Source: STC-74 sp043756665
GTDB lineage: Bacteria > Patescibacteriota > Gracilibacteria > BD1-5 > UBA2023
Assembly: GCA_043756665.1 (NCBI GenBank)
Contig: JAYUQR010000028.1
Span: 1-14,944 of the forward strand
Reading direction: 5' to 3'
DNA: 14,944 nt
This document shows, piece by piece, positions 1 through 8,063 of the stretch (within the stretch, counting starts at the first letter, position 1; every line of letters begins with the position of its first letter). The position numbers and the translations under genes are program-made. Under the pieces are notes generated by a model, which saw only the letters and a program-made list of their open reading frames with translations, had not been told where the DNA came from and searched no databases.

Positions 1-605
1 GCAGGAATATCGAATTCGACGACTACTTCTCCCATCTTTCCCTCGAATCGGTATGCCTTCATATTGATAAGGTTGATGATTCCAGCGAAATCATTTTCCT
101 GACCGATCGGGAGCTGGATTGGGATCACCTTATTACCAGCGAGACGCTTGATGATAGACTCGTAGGTCATCATAAAGTTTCCACCTGTTTTATCCATTTT
201 GTTGGCGAAGGCGATACGAGGAACACCATACTTATCTGCCTGCTTCCAGACGGTTTCTGACTGTGGCTCGACTCCCTGAGAAGCATCGAATACCGCAACT
301 GCTCCATCGAGAACTCGCATCGATCGCTCGACTTCGATAGTGAAGTCGACATGCCCCGGAGTATCGATGAGATTCAACTGTACCCCCTTCCATGTCGTGG
401 TCGTTGCAGCCGAGGTGATCGTGATACCACGTTCCTTCTCCTGTTCCATCCAGTCCATAGTCGCTCCTCCATCATGCACTTCACCGATCTTATGATTGAT
501 CCCGGTATAGAAGAGAACTCGCTCAGACGTCGTCGTCTTTCCAGCATCGATGTGGGCACAGATACCAAAGTTTCGGATCATTTTCAGATCTTTTGTAGTA
601 GCCAT
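1..605 (-). CDS. fusA: Elongation factor G, N-terminal part (runs off window)
   Basis: This is the translational GTPase that moves tRNA and mRNA through the ribosome after peptide-bond formation, acting in the cytoplasm. About 201 residues are visible, and the gene continues beyond base 1. The G-domain motifs are all present: G1 AHIDAGKT (residues 17-24), switch I ending ERGITI (58-63), G3 DTPGH (81-85) and G4 NKMD (135-138). The stretch QSETVWKQADKYGVPR is typical of EF-G. The start is ATG at 605-603 (MATTKDLKMIRNFGI), where family members start; no Shine-Dalgarno is visible before it, only CTAACTACTACTT. By hand count all of about 18 glycines use GGN codons and none uses TGA, unlike the large genes downstream. 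No other translation gene is visible next to it; the gene upstream on the same strand is the Fic gene, 278 bp away. Confidence 0.98.
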   Translation of the reverse strand, partial: MATTKDLKMIRNFGICAHIDAGKTTTSERVLFYTGINHKIGEVHDGGATMDWMEQEKERGITITSAATTTTWKGVQLNLIDTPGHVDFTIEVERSMRVLDGAVAVFDASQGVEPQSETVWKQADKYGVPRIAFANKMDKTGGNFMMTYESIIKRLAGNKVIPIQLPIGQENDFAGIINLINMKAYRFEGKMGEVVVEFDIP

Positions 606-648
606 AAGTAGTAGTTAGTGATTAGGAGTTAGGAATTTAGTGGTACCG

Positions 649-673
649 TCATTGCGAGGCACGAAGCAATCCA
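649..673. repeat. Dispersed-repeat fragment (GTCATTGCGAGG...GAAGCAATCC type)
   Basis: The text TCATTGCGAGGCACGAAGCA followed by ATCCA resembles a short repeat that I recall as scattered through intergenic regions of many bacterial genomes. The 12-mer CGAAGCAATCCA (662-673) recurs in inverted orientation at 14919-14930, at the other end of this window. Family assignment is from memory and was not searched. Confidence 0.55.
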
Positions 674-751
674 GATTCTAGAAACTTCGAATACAATAAT
701 TCCCAAATTCGCGGGAATAATATGGAAAAGAAAGAGAAAGTCAAAGAGAGT

Positions 752-778
752 TATCAGGTATCAGGTATCAGGTATCAG
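752..778. repeat. Short tandem repeat, unit TATCAGG, about four copies
   Basis: Four head-to-tail copies of the 7-mer TATCAGG (starts 752, 759, 766, 773; the last ends TATCAG). A further GGTATCAGG lies about 40 bases on. The tract is intergenic, and a slippage-prone microsatellite is the simplest reading. Confidence 0.8.
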
Positions 779-883
779 AAATCTAACCTGGGAGAGGTTT
801 TCGATATATCAAAGAGAGGTATCAGGAAGGGGGTAAGAGAAATTTGCGTTTTCTCATACCACTTTCACGACGTACCCGAATTT

Positions 884-1879
884 CTACATATACCGCTTCA
901 TATTCAGAATATAGTTTTCGGCGAATACTTTCGCCATAAGTGATATATCACCCAGTTCATAGATCGCGAGGATGGCATTGGTATATATTTTTGGTTCTAC
1001 TGCGATCAGGGAGATTGGGGCATACCCATGAACAATGAGTGGAATATTTGCAGATATTCGAGATGTTCGCTTATTCAGATCGATGAATGCCTGGAAATAT
1101 GGGATAAAAACGAGGATAAAAAGACTCTGTTCGAATGGATCATGTATAGCCCGGAGTTTCTCGATAAATAATTGGAATTCTATCTCAATCATCAGAGGAT
1201 CATCCATCGGCTCATAACGTGATCCTCAGATACGCACCTGAGTCGTGCGAAATATCCCAAGATAAGTATCGTGGATAAGTCATCTCGCGAGAAGCGTGTG
1301 GATATCGAAGAAATCTTTTTTTGAAAATGAGAAATCATTGCGATGTGATAGGATATGTTCTATAGCTCTCTTATGATTGAGGATCATCGTCGTCTCGTCT
1401 CTCGTTTTTGTATCGTTGGATGTATTGTACTTGATCAATATCTCTGTATCGACATAGTCATAGGTATTCCCCTCGAGATGACTCGAAGCATAGGAGAGAT
1501 CGACCAAGAATATCTCGATCGCTCGTCTATTTTTCATATAGTCGAGGGTTGAGAAAAGTGTAAAATCCTCTGTGGCTACGCGGATCTTTTCTCTCTCTTC
1601 TCCAAGAAAACTCGATACATTCGGTATATAATTCCTCAGGAAATCTGGATCGTATTTCACAGGTGCTCTCTCGAAGAATGGTTGCATGAGGTATGCTATA
1701 GATTCATACTTTGGACGGTATCGTCCATGCCCTACTTGTACGAGATAACCCTCTTTTATGGCTCGTATCCTATATCTGTAGAGTGTCTTGCGAGGTATAT
1801 CTATAGAGCGTTCCATCTCCTGCATAGAGAGTATCTTGCCGATATGTGCTTTGAGATAGTTGAGAAATATCTTATACAT
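884..1879 (-). CDS. Fic-domain protein with N-terminal winged helix, catalytic His replaced
   Basis: 331 aa with TGA as Gly. Fic enzymes usually transfer AMP or another nucleotide part onto target proteins. Residues 1-60 form a likely winged helix-turn-helix (SMQEMERSIDIPRKTLYRYR, then a basic wing GHGRYRPK). A class-II-like inhibitory motif S132-x3-E136-G137-N138 (SSHLEGN) follows. Next come the flap region (GIFRTQVRIGG, one Gly from TGA) and the Fic motif region QAFIDLNKRTSR (263-274). The consensus HPFxDGNxR is degenerate: Q263 stands at the catalytic His and L268 at the Gly, while F265, D267, N269 and R271 remain. Classical AMPylation is therefore doubtful; a regulatory or altered activity is possible. 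The ATG at 1879 is preferred because the predicted promoter puts the transcript start near 1902. An in-frame ATG at 1906 would add nine residues encoded by operator-like repeats. Stop is TAG. Confidence 0.9.
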
Positions 1880-1971
1880 AGTGTCAGATTTATACGATAG
1901 TGTCATTTATTGTATGAAATAGTGTCAAAAATGCAATAAAATGACATAAAAATGCAATAAAATGACACTAT
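1878..1971. promoter_or_regulatory. Operator-like TGACACTAT array with 21-bp tandem repeat
   Basis: The 9-mer ATAGTGTCA occurs three times in one orientation (1878-1886, 1897-1905, 1919-1927) and once inverted (TGACACTAT, 1963-1971). A related GACACTTT lies near 1984. Between them AAAAATGCAATAAAATGACA occurs twice (1927-1946, 1948-1967) with a 21-bp period, about two helical turns. One site lies between the -35 and -10 boxes, one at the predicted transcript start and one just downstream. This placement fits a repressor, plausibly the winged helix of the Fic protein itself (inference). Confidence 0.7.
1909..1936 (-). promoter_or_regulatory. Predicted promoter of the Fic gene
   Basis: Read on the minus strand, TTGCAT (1936-1931) and TACAAT (1914-1909) are separated by 16 bp, close to the housekeeping sigma consensus. 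The predicted transcript start near 1902 leaves about 23 nt of leader before the ATG at 1879. This is a prediction by eye. Confidence 0.5.
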
Positions 1972-2114
1972 GTAACTTTTTTGACACTTTCAATCTTGAT
2001 ATTTCTACGAATGTATGGATATCGACTCTACCGTGAGTGTAGCTTATGAGTATCTGCGAGTTACCATACCGTGATAGAGTAGTTTTTGATAGGAAATATC
2101 AGTCGAGTTTTCTT
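1972..2114. other. Intergenic, nothing recognised
   Basis: This stretch lies between the operator array and the end of a minus-strand broken gene. I see no supported gene, RNA or repeat in it. Confidence 0.5.
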
Positions 2115-2435
2115 CTAATTTCCTTCTTCGCTATAGATTATACCGATGATGGAGAGTTTGCCGCGGCATTCGAATCCAGAGAGAATATTTTCTCGAAGTT
2201 CACTATGAAGTATGTTTAGTTATCCTATAATCTCATCGATCCCGTGTACGCCCGTATCAGAGAAACTCACTTTTACTGCAGTTTGGAGGAATTCGATAAA
2301 CCGCTCTAAAGAAATCTGACTATCCTCTTTTTGAGGAGAAATAGTCGAATTCCTCCCATACTGGCTCGATGATGGTATATTGACTCCAGTAGAATATACG
2401 GAATAATTTGATTTTTCCACTCTTCTGACTATCAT
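2115..2435 (-). pseudogene. Small broken gene of unknown function
   Basis: An ATG at 2435 opens a frame (MIVRRVEKSNYSVYS) that meets TAA at 2222-2220 after 71 codons. The same frame continues with protein-like text (LNILHSELRENILSGF, then GKLSIIGIIYSEEGN) to TAG at 2117-2115. The simplest reading is a gene of about 106 residues with one premature stop. The frame also stays open upstream of the ATG without another start (FEWDFEVHRE). I recognise no family. Alternatives are a real 71-residue protein ending at 2220, or chance. It runs divergent to the large gene at 2532. Confidence 0.4.
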
Positions 2436-2437
2436 TT

Positions 2438-2499
2438 CCCTATGAACCTCGAAATCCCACTCAAATATTTGCGAAAATATCGGGAATAGGGTAGAGTGG
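2438..2499. promoter_or_regulatory. Inverted-repeat cluster in the leader region of the large-gene cassette
   Basis: Three complementary pairs occur in 62 bases: CCCTAT (2438-2443) with ATAGGG (2486-2491), CCACTC (2457-2462) with GAGTGG (2494-2499), and ATATTT (2465-2470) with AAATAT (2475-2480) around GCGA. The first two pairs interleave, so they form a pseudoknot or mutually exclusive stems rather than a nested hairpin. The cluster ends 32 bases before the first large gene. No clean promoter could be assigned; TATTAT at 2511-2516 is the best -10 candidate. Regulatory function is an inference. Confidence 0.35.
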
Positions 2500-2531
2500 A
2501 GGGGTAAAAATATTATTTTAATGATTTTTCT

Positions 2532-5174
2532 ATGTCAGATCTTGATAAAAATCGCTCCTATGCTTTCTCTAATTGCACACTTCTTGATAAAGTGTTACGA
2601 GAACAGGGATGAAATTATAAAGAACCACTTTCAACTCCCGCCTTTCCAAAAGAAATACAACTCACAGGTGCAGAGATTATCCAATTAAAAGATAAGCTCA
2701 ATGCACTAAAAAGTTGATTTGAAACTCAAGCAATGCTCATGGCAGTAGTCCGATGAGAACTCATAAAAGATATCGGACAAACATATGCATTTTCGAGCAT
2801 AGCCGAGGTCTGCACAGCACTCGATGAGAGAAAGGTAAGATATCCTAGGCATTATCTTGATGGTGAAAAAAGTACATTCCGTATAAATTTTAATGCTCCT
2901 CGACATCTGTCGGCAGAAAAATATGAAAAACTCATTAGTGATCTCATGGCTATAACTGGAAATAGTGAGGCGGATGATCTTAATAGAGGAGAAATCATCC
3001 GTGCTGCATTTAATGAGGTCCCACAGCCAGCTCCATCTCCCTTAGTGTGAACGAGAGGGTTTACAGAGATTCTTTCCCCATATCCAGAGAAGCAAAAGGC
3101 ATTTTCAGATGCACTCATATCTGCTTCGTCTTTTCCATTCAAGGTAAAGTTTAATGAGGGGGGTAAGTCATATGAAGTAGAAGTAAGTACGAAGTTAAAC
3201 CAGATTACTATCGCAGGGAAAGAATATATATTTAGTCATCCTTTGGCAACTATTCAATCTTTTAATATAGTGTGAGAAAATATTGTAGTAAAGCACTCAA
3301 GTGGTGAAATATCTATGAGTAAACAGGATTTTATTCAAAAGTATCTACAAATTATTCTCACGAAGTCTACGGAAGATAAAGTATCAATATGAGATAAATG
3401 AGTTTTCGTAGAAATGGCAGGAAACTATTCCCCAAAAGAAATCGAAACTCCAAAACAAACTGTCGATAAGTGACTCCTCGAGAAACTCACATGACTCAAA
3501 ACTGAACTCGAAAAGCGTATAAAGGAGTGACTCTCTCCGATCGAGCTTGTTGAGTGACTCAAGTATGTCTCAGATAATGTCAAGGATGAGCCCACAAAAC
3601 AAGTCGCTATAAATATTTTTCTCAATAGACTCTCAGAGTCCTATATACTTCTCTTCGAAAAAGATGGCAAAATTAATGTCGTACAAAAAGATCCGAAAAA
3701 TACCGCTACAGCAGCTACCTATCAGAATGCTATCCAGTCATCACTTTCTGCTGGGCATATTTCTCGTTCTAACCTTCAAGAGTCGATGACGATGCTCACC
3801 GGTCAGAAGTGGTCTGACTATGCTCGTACGATAGCAGATCCCAAGACCGCAAATGCCCAATGATATGCAAAATATCTGGCAGATAGTTATGGTCTCGATA
3901 TCGAGAAGAAGCCTATTTCACAGATACAGACACACAAGACTATGCCAGCTACTGATAAGGCATGGCTCCTCTCCTATATGAATGGTCAGATGAATACCCT
4001 CGATATTGCACGAGTGACATCAGAATATAAAGAAAATGCTAAAAATCTCGGAGAATTTATAAATTCAGATTTTTATGCCGTTATCAATAAGGTCACGGGA
4101 GGTGCAACTCTCACTCCAGATCAGGCGAGACAAGCTGCTGAAGCTGCAGCTCGTGGATGAGAGTCAGGAGGAGATGGCAAGTCTGCAACTTGGGCCCTCG
4201 GTATCCTCGCAGCAGTTGTTGGTCTCGGATTCAAGAAGGGAGAAGGATGGTCTCTCTGGACTTCTCTGAAACGTATATTCATGGGTGGACTCGCTGTCGG
4301 ATGAGTCATGCTCGGATGTGCTGCCGGTCGTGAATGGAAGAAGGAACTCGGTATGGACGTGTGCGAAGAAGCGAAAAAAACATTCAAAGATACACTTAAG
4401 GATATGCGATGAACTCCTGATACGCCACCTGCACCAGCACCAGCCCCAACAGCTACACCCACTGTAACTCCTACCCTTACGACTACTCAGGATGCTGCAA
4501 AGAAAAAACTGGAAGGTATGGATGAATTAAAAAGTAAGATTACTAGTCTATCAAATACACCAAAGAATGCTCCATTTGATAAGTACCTTGAATTCACAAG
4601 ATCACTCGAAGGACAGAAACTTTCTATTTTTGTAACTCCATCTGAGCAAAAACATAGTATATTTAGTCAAGAGAATTCCCTAGATCCATCAATCCAAGTT
4701 CCAAGCAATATGGATATTGCTGACCTCAAAAGGGTAATCAGAGCATACCTTACGGGTGTAGATATTCCATATTCATCATTGAAAGTGAATAATGGTACTT
4801 GGGAAGATTATAAAAGTAAATTTGATACTGACAAAACTCTTCATGAGGCTACTAAGATTACTTATAATACGAGTCAACTTGCCACTCAGCAAAATCAACC
4901 CACAGAATATGATGAAACAACTATTAAGAATGTAAAACTCCAGTGAGCTATATCTACAGTCGAAGCAGTAGCTAAACAATGAGAAGATTTCGAAGTGAAG
5001 TATAAGATTACTGAGGCTCAGGGTATTACTATCCAGCCGAATCCACAAACTATAGCAATACTCTATGATAAGAATGGAACACCGAAAACGAATAAAATAG
5101 CATTAATGACTTGACCAAATACTCGAAGGCCATTTACAGTTTCAAAAAATGGTTATACCGTTACTCTTTCATAA
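2532..5174 (+). CDS. Large uncharacterised protein, cassette gene 1 (880 aa)
   Basis: 880 aa with 18 in-frame TGA read as Gly; stop TAA. No family is recognised and there is no signal peptide. Residues 1-190 are mixed and charged. About 200-280 looks beta-rich (FKVKFNEGGKSYEVEV). About 300-545 is helical and ends in the Ala-rich stretch TPDQARQAAEAAARG. A hydrophobic pair follows, SATWALGILAAVVGLGF (551-567) and IFMGGLAVGGVMLGCAAG (582-599), split by a charged, Trp-containing loop: a likely membrane hairpin. A Pro/Thr-rich linker (627-652, PDTPPAPAPAPTATPT) leads to a C-terminal region whose end alternates like a small beta domain (FEVKYKITEAQGITI). The start ATG follows AT-rich sequence with no Shine-Dalgarno. 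It is the first gene of a likely operon, 33 bp before the next. The layout suggests a membrane-anchored protein with a domain on either side of the bilayer; function is unknown. Confidence 0.92.
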
Positions 5175-5207
5175 TTTTTCAAAATAAATACCCTTAACTT
5201 TTCTCAT

Positions 5208-8042
5208 ATGGCTGAAGCTTTACAAGAATACATCATCTCGAAAGATGCTCGAAAAAAAATTACAGAAGTTAATACTCAAGACTGTAAGAAAATCGCTGAC
5301 CAATGATACGAGGAATGAGATAACTATATACTTCCTGTATCAGCGATCATAAAGGCACTGGATTCTATATCAGATACTACTCTGCAGGATGAATGTGCTA
5401 AAGCAATCAATAGTCAAAAAACAGCAGCAGCACTCTTACAAGAATTAAAGGCACTGGTCAGTAGTACAAAGCCCTCTCCAGTTTCACCAGCAGTTACTGT
5501 TTCTCCACCTGCATCAGCCGCCCCTACTCTTGATAAACCAGCACTCGTAGCCTTGAGAAGCAAAGCAGAAAGTGCTATGGATAGGGCTTTCCAAAAACAA
5601 GAGAAGTTTCTTACATTTGATGTAAAAAATAGATCAGAAGCTCAATACCTCTCATGATGGAGACGTGCTATTGCAAGCTGGATGCCAGGATTCGAGCCCA
5701 CAAGCAAAGAGGATATTACCGATGTCGTATATCAATCTAAAGAATTCAATAAAAAACTCCTCGCTCATCTCACAACTCAGTATCAAAATAATGATGCCAC
5801 ACTTCCTGTATGATATGGAACTAACATGCCAGGATGGTGGCCCGCTCTTCCTCAGAGGAATATCGACTTCAATGCGAATGGATGATATAAGGGAAAAATC
5901 TGAGTCGAAGGAAAACGACTCTATCTCATCGATACTATGGAAGCTATAGAGAATGCATGGAATAATGCATCTCGAAATCCAGTAGAACTTTTCTCAGATA
6001 TGATGATCGACCTTACAGGATGGGGAGGTGCGGCTACAATACTGACTACAGCAATACTCGGACGTATGGCGTACAACGTAGCAACGGGAGGGTCTATCAA
6101 AAAAGCAGGTCCAGTAGAAGCAGTTGGTTGGACTTTCGGACAAATATGGGATGGAGCGAAATGGGTATTTACTGGATCAAGAACTTGAGTTACCGTAGGT
6201 TGAAGAGCACTTGTAGCTGGTGGTGCTCGTCAGACTATTGCTCGTACAGTAGCTTGAGGTATAGTGGGATGAGCAGCTCTGGGTACAGTTACTGGGGGTC
6301 CTATAGGTACGGCAGTATGAGCTGTTGCATGATGAATATGAGGGTATCGTATGCGTTGATGAGAAACCGTAAAACCTCAGGACCTCAAAGACTCTCCAGC
6401 GTATACCTTAGAAGAATGGGCAAAAGAGCGTGCTCGACTCGAAGAGACAACCCGTCGTATGATCTATATGGATAGTGGGAAAAATCCTCGACACAATCCC
6501 AATGCAACACCGGCAGAAATCTTTCAGGCAGTAGAAAATACTCCAGCACTCAAAGCAGCCTTCGATGCTCGTATGGTAAAACTCGGAGAACTTGGCAATA
6601 CTCTGGTATGACAAGAGAAGTATCTCTCAAAAGATGCATTCGATAAAGAAGCATGAAAGATCGTAGCTGGTGACATAGTGAAACCGACCGTCGCCAATAA
6701 AGTGAAAAGGAGCATCCCATTTAGTGCTGAAAAAAAAGAATATCAGGAAACTCAATCTGCTCTCAAAAAAGTAAAAGGAGAGGTAGATACCATGCGGGCT
6801 CGCCTTCAAGCAAAAGCAACTATTGATGATGTAGCGGTACCAGAAGTGCTAAAAAAACAGCTTGAATCATTTCAAACCGCATATAATGCTGCTTTTGAAG
6901 CTGATAAAAGTCTCGATAAATCACGAAATAATATAAACAGAACTGCTGATCGTATCAATGCGATTAATGAGGTAGTCGCACATTTCGAAGAAATTAAAGC
7001 TCTACAGGATAAGATTAATGATCTAGTAACTGGAATTAATAAACAGATGGCTGACATAAAAGAGCGAATAGCAACTCAGCGTCCTGCTGCACATACTGAG
7101 ACTGAAGTTGACAGACGTGCTCGAGAGATACAAGGGGCTGAAGCTGAGATCAGTGTTGCAAAAGAAGCACTTGAACAAGCTCGAAAAGATCAAGAAAAAC
7201 TAGAAAATGAAATAAGGGAAGCTAAGAAAGAATCCGTTGCAGCCCAAGAGCGTATCAATGAAAGAGAGGGGGAATTAAAAAAGAATATCAAAACTAGTAG
7301 TGAGGGACAATCAGCAGCAAATGCCGATGAGGTCTCCAAGAGAGCAGAGTGGCAGACTGAACTTGATGATCGTACAGATGAACTCAAGAAACGGGATGAT
7401 GCAAAAAAAACTGCCCAGGATAAAGTCGATGATCTTGAGCTAAAAAAACCAGATGCTGCTACAAAAATATCTGATGCTCTGAGTGAATACCAAACTAAAG
7501 TGGGCGATAAAAGAACAATCCTTGGTCGGGTAGGATGAGTAGATGCAAAATCACTTACGAATACTGATACTGTAGAACTCGAAGCACTTAAATCACAAAA
7601 AGTTGAATTGGAAGGGAAAATAAATATAGAAAAGCAGGCAATAGATGCTATCGCGATGAAACCAGAAAATAAAGGATTTCCTCGCTCTACTGGTGGCACC
7701 TTGGCACTTGCAAATGCTGAGCTCGGTCGACTCGATGCCCTTATCGCACCAGGAGGACTGCTTGACGCAACGAAGACTACAGCAAAAGTAGCACGAGATA
7801 CAGCATTCACTCAACTCAATACTACCATCGTAACACTCAATACTGAATCAGCTCGTCTCGGTGCTGGACTCGAAATTCGCGTTCCACATATCGCAGAGAT
7901 GGTAAAAGGATCGGGATTCTCTGATGATCTTTCCACAAGAGCCGACGGAACAACTGGAGATAAAGCAGCAGATCATAAACTCAAGTGAACTCGTCCAGCG
8001 TCAGTAAAAACTGTCATGACAGGAGGTCGAATAGGTCCGTAA
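5208..8042 (+). CDS. Large uncharacterised protein with Gly-rich zipper and coiled coil, cassette gene 2 (944 aa)
   Basis: 944 aa with 20 TGA-encoded glycines; stop TAA. No family is recognised. Residues 1-85 are a soluble helical domain, 85-112 a Pro-rich linker (PSPVSPAVTVSPPASAAP), and 147-260 a Trp-containing domain (WRRAIASWMPGFEP). A hydrophobic segment begins at 269 (LTGWGGAATILTTAILG). Residues 327-385 are extremely Gly/Ala-rich (GGIVGGAALGTVTGGPIGT, then AVGAVAGGIGGYRMRGG); ten of these 59 codons are TGA, including two TGA-TGA pairs. From about 490 to 780 the chain is highly charged, with heptad-like coiled coil clearest at 640-700 (KEALEQARKDQEKLENEIRE). A further helical part ends in a basic, Gly-containing tail. 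Membrane insertion or oligomerisation through the glycine zipper with a long cytoplasmic rod is a reasonable inference. It is the second gene of the operon, 21 bp before the third. Confidence 0.92.
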
Positions 8043-8063
8043 AGAAATTAACTAAATACAAAT

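Larger units (their letters stand above)
606..883. other. Intergenic stretch between Fic gene and fusA
   Basis: About 280 bases between two minus-strand genes, with no convincing gene. It holds the fusA leader, a dispersed-repeat fragment (649-673), a weak ATTCCC/GGGAAT inverted repeat (699-718) and a short tandem repeat (752-778). The hairpin lacks a clear T-run, so I do not call a terminator. No convincing fusA promoter could be picked out. Confidence 0.6.

Noticed and set aside
722..943. Plus-strand 73-residue frame
   Set aside because: It overlaps the Fic C-terminus, spans the tandem repeat and has no protein-like signature.
6020..6475. Plus-strand 151-residue frame rich in Ser, Tyr and Gly
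   Set aside because: It is an out-of-frame shadow of the glycine-rich region of cassette gene 2.
7190..7810. 206-residue minus-strand open frame, rich in Ser
   Set aside because: It lies antisense to the coiled-coil part of cassette gene 2; its Ser-rich composition is the expected mirror of Glu/Ala/Lys-rich coding sequence.
5208..8042. Phage tail tape-measure protein in a prophage
   Set aside because: A long helical protein with hydrophobic segments fits loosely, but no capsid, terminase, portal, tail or integrase gene is nearby.
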